A stretch of DNA of 64,000 bases, taken from NCBI GenBank assembly GCA_905147135.1, contig LR990043.1, positions 3,817,057-3,881,056 on the forward strand, given 5' to 3'. The position numbers were made by a program, and so were the translations under genes. This document shows positions 11,711 through 23,800 of the stretch, one piece after another. Each line of letters opens with the position of its first letter. Within the stretch, counting starts at the first letter, position 1. The DNA is from Blastobasis lacticolella. Lineage: Eukaryota > Arthropoda > Insecta > Lepidoptera > Blastobasidae. The notes below the pieces were generated by a model. The model ran no database searches and was not told where the DNA came from. It saw nothing but the letters and a program-made list of their open reading frames with translations.

Positions 11711-12079
11711 GGCGAGAAATTTTGTAATAAAAAAATGTAAAGTGAAAATCGATCGATAGTTTATTAACTTTAAAAAATATTTTAGGAACCAAGTTCCTCA
11801 AAGAAGTTGTCAACAATATGGAGGTAACTTATGCCTACAACATGAACAACAGTTAAATAGCAAAAAGTTATACTGTTATCTGTAAACAAATAAATTCACA
11901 ATAGTCTTAGTCTTTAAATGTATTATACATTTTAAAGAAGTAAAAACTATTAAATGTACTTAAATATAGTCATACACAAATGTAGTAAATAAAGTTTAGC
12001 CCTTATGAGTAGAGATATATTATATAACTCTCAACAAATTTTAAAAATTATGTATTGTTGGACTAAACTATACAATCTC

Positions 12080-15000
12080 TTAATCTTTGACTTCAGCTTT
12101 TGTTTTATTGGGAGGCCCATCATCAGAATTTTCGTGTTTACGTTTCCACCCTTGCCCTCTGCCCTTGTAGTTTCTCCCTTTATTCTGTTTGCTAAATGCT
12201 TTCTGGCTCTTGCGTCTCTTTGACATTTCCTCAACAGTCTTGGCCAAGTACGCAGTTTCCACTTCACCCTCTAGGACTGTGAAAAGTACGTCTGATTCTC
12301 CAATCTTGAGCTTTCCGTCAGTAATCTTTGTCATTACTTCCTTCGCAGCATTCTGTTTGGTTAGGCGCACATACCCTTCTGATTCGCCTTGTTTGAATTC
12401 CACGTAAGCTATTTCTGCGCCTGGGGGATTTAAGAAACATATTACTTTAATTTACTATATCAGTAATTATCGAGTACTAGTCAAAAGATTGGTCCTATCA
12501 GAGCAGGGCTGCGGGGATGTTCTCCTAACTAGTGGCGAGCTCGTAGCAGTTAGACTAACCTCAAACTACGAAACGGTCACCCATCCCGAACTTAGCGAGC
12601 ATTGCTTAACCTCGGTTATCGGTCTCGCAAGGACGCTGCCACTAGATTTGTGCCGCTCTCCCAAAGTGTGATACTTGTAAGTTTTACCATCTAGGCCATA
12701 GAGAAAAACTAAATACATCTGAAACGCCTTTAAAATCACGTTTTATGTATGGAGCCCCCCTTTATTTTTATTTAATGATGATTATTATTATTTGTTGTTA
12801 TAGCGGCCATAATAACACACATTTTGTGTCAAGTAGTTCAAGTGTCTAGCTATTACGGTTCCGAAGATACAGTCACTAAGAGTTTCAGTGTATGGGTAGC
12901 CCCATAGCGGCGGGCGGGATGCCGGCATGGTGACGTCACAAACGAATTCACGCCCCTAATGAAATTATTCTTGCAATCGCAACTTTAAAGTCTAAACTTT
13001 TTTATTTCTTGATATTTAAAATTTTTTTTTATTGTTTTGTTTCATTTGACTCAAATTTTTATATTCAATTGAAAAAAACATTTTGGAAACTTCCTCATTA
13101 CCCTGTAAATTTTCGCAAAAAACTAACTTTTACTAACCAATGTCTAAGAAAGTGACTTTGTCTGACTTAACTGACCAGTTTCGACCCCTGAGATAGTGTA
13201 TGTGTGTGTAATTGTAATAATACATACCTAATGGCTCCAGGGCTTCTTTAATGTTCTCCCTAGACATCTTATTTGATGCTTCAGTGAAACGGAACACTGT
13301 GCCAGTTGGTAGTTTGAACTCTTTTGTATCTTTAGGCTGAAATACAAAATAGCATTTTATAAAACCAGCTTACTAGATGAAAAATGTGGTAGCCTATTTA
13401 TTGCCGATAAATAAAATAAAAAACGTATTCACAGGAAAATATGCATAATTATAAAATAAATAAATAAATATTCTTTTATTTTAGAATTTAAACAATCCCA
13501 TATTTTTAATAACAATGTCAAATAATTCAATTCAATACTTATCAATTATTCAAATACAATAATATCATATAATTCCATAAATTCATTCTAACAATGTCTG
13601 TTTACACAATCCAATAAATCAAGTCAAAGTAACTATAAAAAAAATTTCAAAATGCATTCAAAAACAATGTCATAATGTATTTATGAAATCAATGTTAAAC
13701 AAACACCTACTTAATATGGGTAATTATTAAACATATTTTAAATAATTAAATATACGTATTATACAGGCACAGTAGACAGGGTTGCAATAAGCCTATTCTA
13801 ATTTAACCATCCACAAAAAATAGCAATTCCTCACCAAAAAAGGGTAACCTAACTGACTCCTAACAAAATCTACGAATTATACGTAAATATTTTTGTGTCA
13901 AGCCAACTGTAGATCTTATGTACATTCTGGCTTGTCGCACACTTATTAAAACGCAATAAGTCACGGCGCGCGCGAGTGACCTCGAGTACGTGACCGTGTA
14001 ATTTTTTTTTACCCATACCTTTTCAGCATCCTCTTTATTCTTTTTCTCCTTTTTCTCTTTCTTTTGTTGGAATTCTTCTTGTTTCTTTACGATATAGGCT
14101 TCTTGAGTCAAAATCAATAGTTCATTGTCTTCATACTTTACGTCTTTCTTTTCGAGAAATAGGTCAGCCTAAAAAAGTACATTGTTAGAATAAATGAAAT
14201 GTTTCTTCCACAAGTCCGTCATATCAGTTATCTGGTAACTTACTTGCTCTTTTGTTTTGAATGTAACAAAAACTGATCCTTTGAACAGCCGTTTCTTTGA
14301 GACTTTATCCAAATACCTTCTCATTATCACAGTCTCTATATCTCCATGTCCCTTAAAGTATTTCAGCAAGTTATCAAGGATTGAATCCTTAGGAAATCCT
14401 TTCGCATACACTGTACGACTCATTAATTCTTTACGACGTTCTTCATTCATTTCAGGCAGGGGTACATCGAGACTCCTTCGTACTTTTTTGTTATCGTCTG
14501 AAATCTGAAATTAGAATTACAAATTGAATAACTTATCCGTCAACGGAGGTTTGGCACTCCATTGAACTAAATATTAGAATTTTCTCAGATGAATGTTTTT
14601 CAGAAGTTAACATTTTCATTTACACAATGAAAATGTTTATTTGCTTTGCTTAGATAATAACACAAAGAGATTTGTATGCATTTGTATGAAAAATTATAAT
14701 AAACTAAAACATTGTTCTGTTTTAGTTTGTTATAATTTTTCATATATTGTTTGTTATAGTTGTAAAAACATAAGGAACAAACCTCAAGTAGCCCAGATGA
14801 AGACTTGCCGAGAGCTTTGACTATGACTGCAGTATCAGTGGACAGTTTAGCAAGGCGATTGAAACTAATAAGAACATCAAATGGCACCCATCCCTCATCT
14901 AACTCTATTTGGGAACGTAGAAATTTGTCACGTATAAGATTCATGTCACCTGTAAACAAAGGTCTATATTAATAAATACAGTTAACACATTGAGCTCCAT

Positions 15001-15503
15001 GTGGATCCTGGAGACACAAATAAAGGGATTTCTATTGTGATTTGCTACGCTCAACCAATTAAAGTAAGGGCAGTTATTCTTGGATCACTGCGGGTGGTAA
15101 TGTATATGGAATCCAATTTAGTGATTTGCAACTTTATCCTCTGTTGAGTATGTAAACACTCGCTGCATCAGGTATTTCTTTGTTAACCAAGTGCTGACGG
15201 AGTAGTTTCGGTACTCATTTGTAGACTTTTCATAGTTCTCAAATATACAAAGATCTGATTGAGGTGAGAACTTGCAATCAACATATTGTTTAGTTATCTC
15301 GTAGATACCTTATTGAAGTTTCTTCAGTGGTATTTTTAGGCGGCAATCGGCATACCCTGGAATGGTAGGTAGATATAAAACTTACCAAAATAATATTCAA
15401 CTTGTCGAATAATCGCAGCCTCCAGGTCACTTTCGGGTTCTTCATTGTTTTCAGTGTTATTCTGGCCATTATTAGTTTCAGTCATTTCTTTTTCCTCCGT
15501 CAT
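12080..15503 (-). CDS. La: La autoantigen homologue (La/SSB RNA-binding protein)
   Basis: Six coding exons on the minus strand (15503-15386, 14949-14783, 14504-14244, 14168-14019, 13336-13228, 12420-12080) have GT/AG borders and join in frame to 381 residues, close to insect La. La binds the 3' UUU ends of new RNA polymerase III transcripts in the nucleus. The La motif is residues 28-105 (QVEYYFGDMNLIRDKF). RRM1 starts near 124 (RNP2 VYAKGF, RNP1 KGSVFVTF). RRM2 runs from about 244 (GTVFRFTEASN, EGYVRL). A basic tail (NKGRNYKGRGQGWKRK) follows. I chose ATG 15503-15501 because it lies just inside a splice acceptor (15508-15509), so a 5'UTR intron is likely. The later Met (MTETNN) is less likely. 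It is divergent from asteroid. Confidence 0.93.
12490..12670 (-). repeat. 5S-rRNA-like sequence (possible SINE3-type element) in a La intron
   Basis: On the minus strand, CCGAGGTTAAGCAATG followed a few bases later by GGGATGGGTGACCG matches the internal control region of 5S rRNA as I know it (consensus CCGAAGTTAAGCAACG ... GGATGGGTGACCG). About 15 bases between the blocks are missing. The flanks are not 5S-like. It is therefore not a working 5S gene. It could be a 5S-derived SINE or a truncated pseudogene. It lies between La coding exons 5 and 6. Confidence 0.5.
13440..13800. other. AT-rich La intron sequence
   Basis: Low-complexity sequence (AAATAAATAAATA, many AAT/TTC runs) in the intron between La coding exons 4 and 5. 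No element ends seen. Confidence 0.5.
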
Positions 15504-15507
15504 ATTG

Positions 15508-16812
15508 CTAAAAACAGTATATATTTTTAAATTGTTCTGACTGCACACGATGTTGCAATGTATTGATGATATTTAGATAAATATCTCATAATTACTTATT
15601 TCAATTAAATACTGACCTCTGATTTTCTGTAGATAGCAGATTTGTAACAAATACTTGGGTATTTATCGAAAAATTATTAAAAACACGTGTTTCTAGTCTA
15701 CAAGCACGAATCACTCGCTCGCTCACTTGCAGCCACAGACAGAGTCAGTGTTACCAGCAGTAGTTTTGAAAAAAGTACGTTCGGGCTCATGAAATTGTAT
15801 GAAAATGGCTGAAAAGGTACGGTTTGCCGTCCTTCTAAATAAAACGGCGTCATTTTGACAGTGACCAGATAAGACATTGATCGCAGGTTCCGCCTGTAAG
15901 CGAAAATGTAGCAAAATTTGTCAAAATTAACACTTTCTTTCCTTACTTTACGGTATTTTGCGGGAAGGAAAGGAAAAGTGACCGCTCTTTCAGCAAAATT
16001 TTGTTTTTTGGGATTCAACGGCAAAAACGTACGAAATAGTACGATGTCCAGCAGAGTACGCCGAAGATACGATACACGGTCAAATAGTACGCAAATCGTA
16101 ACAAAAGGTACGATCTGGCAACACTGGACAGAGTATGAAGACGTACTGTCAAGCTGCGCCGCCGGCCGGCACCATCCACAGACAATATATTTATTTTTTA
16201 TCTCGCTCATCTAAGGTGAACGATGCCAAATAATGCCAATACAGCCATATTGTGACACTTTTGAACGTAGGATCAAGAATCAAATAAGTTTTGTAACCTT
16301 TGCCAAACCTCTCAGGAATGTAACAAAAAAGAAAAACTAACCTCAACAATTTTTTTTGTCAAAACAAAGGTAAGATTATTGCTTAATTTTGTAATTTTTC
16401 GCCACTATATTAAATTGTTTATATTACGAAATGTACATTATGTTGCATTAAATCTGAGCGGCGAATCGCTGGCCAAAGACCACAATTTACACATTTCTCC
16501 CGATGGTTTACTAACACCAAGTCGCTTGTTGCTTGCGTGCTTCAATTTAACTACTCCTCGAGAAGAATGCACAACCAAATAAAATTATAATGTACTAAAC
16601 CTAGTGCTTCTATCCTCTTTGCCGCGTGTACCAATTCATTATTAACACGAGTAGTTAACGTTTTTTTGTACTTTGCGTTATATTGGCAGGCACTTTAATT
16701 TATGCTATAATATTTTAATTGCAGATTCCGACGATTCGTGGACTTTATTATCTTGAGGTTATGAACTCCATCCATAAATATAGCAATGAGTAAGGAATAA
16801 ACGTATGTCAAT
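15508..16812. promoter_or_regulatory. Shared upstream region of La and asteroid
   Basis: The start codons of La (minus) and asteroid (plus) are 1.3 kb apart, so this interval must hold both promoters and 5' leaders. La has a likely 5'UTR intron ending at 15508. A TTTTAATTGCAG acceptor near 16724 suggests a leader intron for asteroid too. About 15745-16130 looks like an inserted repeat with imperfect CAGTGTTACCAG / CTGGCAACACTG ends. The 170-codon minus frame through it has no family signature and is not called. No TATA box is clear. Confidence 0.5.
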
Positions 16813-19014
16813 ATGGGAGTTAGAGGCCTAACCACATACATAAACTATAACCAAGATGTGTTTTTGCACCAGTTCTTACTACATGACTGTAATCTCGTTA
16901 TAGATGGCCATAGTCTTTGTGCACAATCATACCGAATGCTCAATTGTTTTTCGGCTTTTGGTGGGGACTACGATAAGTTTGCAGCTTATGTTAAGAACAT
17001 TTTCAAAAGTCTCAGAAAATGTAACATTACCCCATATGTCCTTTTTGATGGCAGTTATGAAACAAGGAAGCTGAGGACTGCTCATAATAGACTGAGATCT
17101 AAAATAAATGGAGCATCCAGATTAGATCCTGTCACACAAGGCAGCTTACAAATATTTCCTTTACTACTTCGAGATGTTTTTAAAGAGGTCCTTTCAGAGA
17201 TGAATGTTTCCTTTACCATATGTGAATTTGAAGCTGATGATGAAATTGCTGCAATGGCAAGACATCTTAACTGTCCAGTTCTCAGTTATGATTCAGATTT
17301 CTTCATTTACAATGTTCTATACATACCTTTTAACACATTAGATACAAAGCCAAAGCAATTGGAGCAGGATGGCAATAAAATTTATGCATTGGAGTGCAGA
17401 CTGTATAAAGTTGAGCACTTAACTGATCACTTTGGAGGATTGAAGCAGGAAATGCTGCCATTATTAGCCACTTTATTAGGCAATGATTTTGTTGAGAAGA
17501 GAGTATTTAATAAATTCTTCACACAGTTGAAGATGCCAAAAAGTAAAAAGAAAAAAAATGAGCAGCAACGCTGCATCAATGCCTTATTCAACTGGCTTCA
17601 GAATGAGACTTTTGATTCGGCTATATTCAAAATACTTGGCAGATTAAAGAAACGGAATAAGGATAGAGTATTTGCTATTATTAAGAAAAGTGTGGCTGGA
17701 TACAATAGGACACACTGTGAATCCCTGAAATACTTTAATATCAATGACAATGTAGTAGATTTGGAAATAGAAATAGAAATGCCTAATAAAGACACAGATG
17801 ATGATGAAGATGATACTTCTGAGGATGAATTAGAAAGAGATTTAGAAGGTAATGAAGAAGATTCTGAAGAGGAAGAGATTGAAAGTTCTTCAGAATCAGA
17901 TGATGAGCAATGCAAATCCAGTCTGCCAGAGGCAATAGCAGAAGGTATTCGGCAGAATTACATACCACAGTCATATATTAACTTGTATACACATCATCTC
18001 CATTTCTGTTCACCTCAGGCGGAAGATTATAATGAAGAGGATTCCTTTATTGCTACCCTACCTATATTACGATATGCGTTTGATCTGTTGACCGATTTTA
18101 GTGATGAATCTTGTACATATGTTAGCAGGGAAAGTGATAGTAACTACAAAAGGATATTAGTTGATCAGCAATATTGTACGACAAGACTTTTTGCGGATAC
18201 ATTTAGTGATCTTACTGTAGATCAGTTACATTTAAGTTTTAGACATTTCCTTAAGGAGAAACTGCCGTTGTTAGATTGCGATGCCATTGAATTATTACCC
18301 AGTAGCTTTCAATTGTACATGATAGCTATTGTATGGTGGCTAGCAAATTGTAAAGTAAGTCGCTCTCATTTGCACAGTCTGTTTATGTGCTATATTATGT
18401 TGGAAGTTGTTGATGAAAAGACTGGCACTTTTCGTGGGCATAATTATTTTTATAATAAGTATTCAAAAAAACTGGAACAGATAAAGAAATTGGCTCCAGT
18501 CATTAGCAAAACAGAAGACGAAATGTTTTTAAATAAAAATAAAGTGCTGTATGAAGATTGTTTAATAGCAGCCAGTGTTCTGTTAAAACATTTTGAAATG
18601 GATGATAGTATACGAAAGAAGCCAAAAAGTTATGACGTGAAAAAGATGCATTGTTTTGCTCAGTTTCAGTGTTGTTTGCAGCAGGTCAATTGTTTAAACA
18701 TATTGTGTAGGAACCCGTTTGAAAGTACGAAGTTTTCTAAATGTTTCAATGGTACTTTGGCTTACAATATTGCATTAAAGTTGGAGAACCAAGCTGATCC
18801 TTCTGCATTTTTACATCAGTACTTGAAAGGTGCCACTACTGTGTTAATGTTTTACCAAAGTTTGTGTGCAATGTATGAGAAATGTACAGAGAATATGTCT
18901 TTGACTACAATAAACATTTCTGCAGTGAAAAGACGCAAACGTAGAAAGAAATGTCAAACTGACGACGATATAGCATTTATAGTGAAGGGCTTCGAATCTG
19001 AAGTGATTATATGA
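16813..19014 (+). CDS. ast: Asteroid homologue (XPG/FEN-type nuclease family)
   Basis: One uninterrupted 733-residue exon. The start MGVRGLTTYI is the N-terminal signature of this family, where the N-terminus itself contacts DNA. Metal-binding acidic residues of the XPG/FEN fold are present: D31 (VIDGHSL), D79 (LFDGSYE), E138 and E140 (EFEADDE), D160 and D162 (SYDSDF), and the Asp of LLGNDFVEKR. A Lys-rich stretch near 240, a very acidic Asp/Glu/Ser segment around 326-365 and a basic KRRKRRKK near the C-terminus follow. The last could be a nuclear signal. In Drosophila, asteroid interacts genetically with EGF-receptor signalling in eye development; nuclease activity is predicted from the fold. 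Expected length and no breaks. Confidence 0.93.
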   Translation: MGVRGLTTYINYNQDVFLHQFLLHDCNLVIDGHSLCAQSYRMLNCFSAFGGDYDKFAAYVKNIFKSLRKCNITPYVLFDGSYETRKLRTAHNRLRSKINGASRLDPVTQGSLQIFPLLLRDVFKEVLSEMNVSFTICEFEADDEIAAMARHLNCPVLSYDSDFFIYNVLYIPFNTLDTKPKQLEQDGNKIYALECRLYKVEHLTDHFGGLKQEMLPLLATLLGNDFVEKRVFNKFFTQLKMPKSKKKKNEQQRCINALFNWLQNETFDSAIFKILGRLKKRNKDRVFAIIKKSVAGYNRTHCESLKYFNINDNVVDLEIEIEMPNKDTDDDEDDTSEDELERDLEGNEEDSEEEEIESSSESDDEQCKSSLPEAIAEGIRQNYIPQSYINLYTHHLHFCSPQAEDYNEEDSFIATLPILRYAFDLLTDFSDESCTYVSRESDSNYKRILVDQQYCTTRLFADTFSDLTVDQLHLSFRHFLKEKLPLLDCDAIELLPSSFQLYMIAIVWWLANCKVSRSHLHSLFMCYIMLEVVDEKTGTFRGHNYFYNKYSKKLEQIKKLAPVISKTEDEMFLNKNKVLYEDCLIAASVLLKHFEMDDSIRKKPKSYDVKKMHCFAQFQCCLQQVNCLNILCRNPFESTKFSKCFNGTLAYNIALKLENQADPSAFLHQYLKGATTVLMFYQSLCAMYEKCTENMSLTTINISAVKRRKRRKKCQTDDDIAFIVKGFESEVII

Positions 19015-19062
19015 CACTGTGCATATAGTAGTAGTGAATTTTATTATGTTTATAGATATAGT

Positions 19063-19068
19063 AATAAA
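19063..19068 (+). terminator. Polyadenylation signal of asteroid
   Basis: AATAAA, 49 bases after the asteroid stop codon, in AT-rich sequence. Confidence 0.7.
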
Positions 19069-19419
19069 ATTTTAATACAATTTTGTAATTGCTGGTTTTT
19101 GTACTATCCTGGTAGGTAAACAATCATGTTTCAAATGTTTTTAGGGTAATTCTTTCTGCGAGCAAGTAATTTAATAATCGGTGTAGGACCGTCTTCCGTA
19201 TCATTTTGTCGGTACTGAGTTACTGACCCCCGACAAGATGCACTTGCAATTTTAGATTAGCTTAATCCATTCACGACACATTCGCGTGTCGTTAATGGAA
19301 TGCTTAAAATGCTATATGCATTATATCAGACTTAGGTAAAACCATATCCATTATCCATACGTTTTATTATCAACACAACAAACACAAGTTAGAACTTAGT
19401 CTAATAGATTAGACCGAAC

Positions 19420-19560
19420 GAAGAGAAAGAGGAAAGCGGATACTGGCAGAAGCCAAGATTGACCGCTCGAATGATGAAGATGGCAGGATAGGTCCTGATA
19501 ATAGGTAGAGTAACCAGACCTGGCAGAGGCCGGGATAAGCGATAGGACTATGATGATGAA
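19420..19560. repeat. Short LINE-tail-like remnant
   Basis: The GAAGAGAAAGAGGAAAGCGGA and GATGAAGATGG stretches resemble decayed 3' tails of RTE-type LINEs elsewhere in the window. Weak evidence. Confidence 0.3.
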
Positions 19561-19587
19561 TAGGTAGACCAATCCTTTCCATTCACA

Positions 19588-19778
19588 GAGGGCCTAGTGT
19601 GAGTTCCGCTTCGATTTTACTTAACTATCGCGTTTGCGTTTACGTGAAAATTAGTATAGAAAAATATATAGCGCTGCCTAGTGGTACGTAAATGAAGTTT
19701 TTTTCTTCATACTAATTTCGACGTAAACGCAAACGCGATAGTTAAGTAAAATCGAAGCGGAACTCACACTAGGCCCTC
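19588..19778. mobile_element. Palindromic MITE, 191 bp, copy 1
   Basis: Ends GAGGGCCTAGTGTGAGTTCC and its reverse complement; arms of about 60 bp include CGCGTTTGCGTTTACG. The middle (ATATATAGCGCTGCCTAGTG) is unpaired. A second copy of exactly the same length lies at 21165-21355 with the middle in the opposite orientation. Target duplications are unclear. Confidence 0.8.
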
Positions 19779-19849
19779 AGGTAGCAGGTACGAAACTACT
19801 AATATCATAGAGAATCGACCTCTGCGACCAGCTAGGATTTCCAGAAAAT

Positions 19850-20105
19850 TACCAAAGGCATTTTCTGTTGTGCGTTTTGAAGACGATCCACAACCCGCCA
19901 GACAAGCGTGGGTGGTGTGGCGAAACCCTCTATAAATGTAGGGGAGGCTCAAGTTGTGCAGTGGACTGGTCCTGTTAAGTACATCGCCCTGCACTACACA
20001 CGAATGAGACGTTAGGCCCTCTAGTATTACCGCCCAACACTGGGGTTCCTATGGTAGGATGTATAAAATTGTAGGGTAAATCATATTATTTTCAACATGT
20101 TTCAT
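19850..20105. repeat. Dispersed repeat, copy 2, with SINE/LINE-tail-like lead
   Basis: From 19961 it repeats 1477-1622 almost exactly. The stretch before it (CCCGCCAGACAAGCGTGG, GGGGAGGCTCAAGTTGTGCA) resembles the 3' tails of lepidopteran LINE-mobilised repeats. Confidence 0.65.
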
Positions 20106-20809
20106 GATTTATTTATTTAAGTAACACATATTGTTACGTTATAAACGGTATTCACAAAATAGGTTGTTCTAATATGAGTTCCATATTGATGACACAACAT
20201 TCGCGTTCAGTGTGTTATTTAAAACAAAATAAGTAAAACAAAGAAAAAGGTTTAAACTAAAAATTATACACTATTATGCAAGCCCACTTTAATTACAAAA
20301 AATCGTAAATAAACTTCTTGTAACTTCCAAAAGAATTGGAAAAGAGGTCAATTTGTGAAGATTTTTGCTGAAATCCATCCATTCATCATCATATTTTGTA
20401 GGCAATATGACTCAAGCTTTCGTTCGAAGTGCTCGTCATCTTTAGCTATAGGTTCCTTACTTATGAGTATTTTATAGGATTGTATAGAGAGTTAGAAGTA
20501 GATACTTTTAAGATAGGTACTTTCTTTACATAGTCAGGCCATACCTATCTAAAGTAGGTAGGTAAGTCTTACTCGATACCTACCAATTTTTTATATTATC
20601 ATTTGTGGTGAACGCATATAATGGGTAATCGAATGCTTTTATCAAATTGATAAAACTTATCGTTGTTATCTTTTTGTGCGCGATAAATCGTGTGCATGTT
20701 TAGATGTTGTCATTTAATTATTAAATTGTGTTGGTGTCGATTGCCTTTGTGTTGAAAACAGTTTCGGAGTTTAGTAAGTAGTTGAATAAAATAGTTGCTG
20801 CTGGACAAA

Positions 20810-23800
20810 ATGGCTGAAAATACTTATTCCGATATAAACCCTTTTGGTCTGCTTAAGGGGAACTCCAGGTAAGTACCTACTTTTTTTTATTACATTTGAT
20901 TAAATTCAGAAGCAAAAAGCGTGAGACCAAATCAAAGTGAATCGTTGTTCATAGAATAAGGTCAATTTTTGTATGACTTACGTTACGTGTCGCTCCGCTT
21001 TCTTTTCAAAAAGCGTGAAACAAAAATGGACCTTATTTAATGAGAAATACATTCCACTTTGATTTGCTCTCACGCTTTTGCTTCTGAATTTAGTTACTGA
21101 ATTTAGTCAAATGTAATAAGCACTTTACAGCTAGGTACAAGTAGTGTCACGAAAGATGACACCTGAGGGCCTAGTGTGAGTTCCGCTTCGATTTTACTTA
21201 ACTATCGCGTTTGCGTTTGCGTCGAAATTAGTATGAAGAAAAAAACTTCATTTACGTACCACTAGGCGGCGCTATATATGTTTTCATACTAATTTCCACG
21301 TAAACGCAAACGCGATAGTAAAGTAAAATCGAAGCGGAACTCAGACTAGGCCCTCTGGCGGATGACGAGGTTCGACTTGCGCAGGAGACGATTTGTGAGT
21401 AACAGTGGCGGTGTGCGGGGCGGGAGGGGAGCGGAGGGGCCGCTTAGGGGTGAGGCAAGCGGTGTGCGGGGCGAGGTACGGTGGTCCCGCACGCGCGTCG
21501 GCTGTCCCGTTGTGGTCCGCTAGTACTAACGAGTGCAAAATTGATAGTTGTTTTGTTCTCCTTTGTTTTCATTGTTTATTACCACGGTAAATTATGCCTC
21601 GAAGTAAAACTTTAAATCGACAAAGTAGAAACTTTGTGTACGACGTATACACTTCATACACTTTTATGGCGAGAGAAGCAGAGCACGGCGTCGACAATTT
21701 TAAAGCCGTACAAAAACGTACAGCGGCCGCAACTAAAACGTTTTACTAAATAACATATGCCGATGTATTTCAATTTAGATTGTGAGCTCGAGTGTAAGTA
21801 CCTGGGGGAAATCCCCTCACAGACAGGTCACATCTTTCGTGACACAGATTTTACTTGTGTGTATTTAAAAGCCCTCCGGAGCATCTGGACAGATTCGCAA
21901 CTGCACAGAATCTCATCCTGGATGGATTCTCAACTGGGCAGAACATTTACCGTCTCACACTGCGCTTGCCGAGTCGCTCGTTTACCCCAGCGGTTGTCGG
22001 GTCGTCAGCTATGTCAGTGACTTTGGTTCTCTGTCGGATTACTTCGTTGCGAATTTTGTCCTTCAAAGAGACGCCGAGCATAGCACGCTGAGCGACCTTG
22101 GAACTGGGGCCTTACCATGAACTTTAAAAAACTATCAAGTCCGCGCAATTCAGTTGGGAAAGAGACAAGCTTATGTGACATGTATAGCGATGTCTCGTTT
22201 TAATCAGGGCAGTTCTATTTAGGTCCTGGGTGCTTACCATGAGCTCTTATACCAGGACCTAAACAGAACTGTCCTGCTTAGAACGAGACAAGCTTATGTG
22301 ACACGTATAGCGCCGTCTCGTTCTAGGCAGGGCAGTTCTGTTTAGGTCCTGCTATAAGAGCTCACGGTAAGCTCCCTGCTTTTTTACAATCATAGACATA
22401 TAATTACTTGTGACATGTTCTGTAATGGACGCCTGGAAGAGGTCGCTTGTAGCGATTGTAGCTGACTGATGTTTTTATCTATCTATCTTATTCCACAGTA
22501 AATCTACTAAGGAGTCTTCAGTTCCACCCCGTACTAATAATGATCATCCAACTGAAGATCGAAATCATCCAAGTAATATGGAACAGAAAGTCACGGAACC
22601 AACGCCAAGCTCAAGAAAAGTTATTTTATTTAACCCCAGAGAAGTTTATTACGACATGTCTGGCGAAAAATTCATGGTAATTTTCAACCACCGGACTTTC
22701 AAAAAGACGAGATTTTATGAGTAAGTATGAGCAATTATTAATTTGAAACCTCTTTCTAGATTAATACTAATTCTTACCTAATAATATATACCAGGTAGGT
22801 ACCTAGGTATGGTCTATAGTCCATCCTGGGTTTTCTCCATACAAAACGCTAATTTCATGGATAAGGATGACACATCGTACATCATACAAGTACACATGCT
22901 AATGTGGTGGTTATTTACAACGAAAAAGAAATAAAAAAATTGTTTTTCTGATTCACAGGTACGACCCCCCATCAGAGAGGACCGGCACTGACGAGGATGT
23001 CAGGCGGCTCAAGGAGGTGTTTGGCAAACTGAAATTCAAAATATTTGTCCACAACGACAAAACTTATGACGAACTTTGGACCATTTTGTGTGAAAGTAAT
23101 ATTTTTTTCATGACATTTATTTACAGATTAGTAGCTTATGTTCTTCCGTGACTTCGCGCTGTTTCCAGTAAAAGGTAGCTTAGGTATATTAGAATGGTTT
23201 AATTTCATTAATTATATTCATTTAGGTAACACATAACTTACCAGAAACACCTAGATCTACCTACTATTCCTACCTATTTATATTATTATAATTGAACTAA
23301 AACGGATCATCATTATCACAGCCCATAACAGTCCACTGCAGGACTTAGGGCCTCTCCTATGAAAGGGGAGGTTATTACCATAATCTCCGGCTTGACAGGC
23401 GGGTTGGAGATCGCAGTGTTATAAGTATAACAACGGAAAACGCTACTGCCCATTTTTCAGTCTACGGAGAGTCTTCTACATCGTATGCCTCGAAAACATT
23501 AGTCGCTTTGTAATACACCCACGATTGTAAGGGGTTGGTGCTATTCTACTCTGGAGGAATAAAAACATGGACACAACACGGATAATTAGATCAAATTATG
23601 TTTATTGTAGGTATTTGATAAGAGGTCCTTTTTTTATGCTACGCAGTGACAAACTAGCAAACAGCCCACCTGATGGAAAGCGGTACCTTACACAGCGGGA
23701 GCGGTAGGTAACTGTGGTAGTGGTAGCGGTCTTCGCCAGTTGGAGTCACAGCCATCGATATCGTTTCGCGGTATCTCTTTCGAGCCCTCGACCTCTAGAT

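Noticed and set aside
12489..12671. 60-codon plus frame over the 5S-like sequence
   Set aside because: The 5S-like reading on the other strand explains the sequence; no protein family.
15698..16210. 170-codon minus-strand frame between La and asteroid
   Set aside because: No family signature, overlaps a plus-strand frame, and lies over an inserted repeat with inverted ends.
17598..17974. Ser-rich and Leu-rich minus frames inside asteroid
   Set aside because: Shadows of the acidic Asp/Glu/Ser stretch of asteroid.
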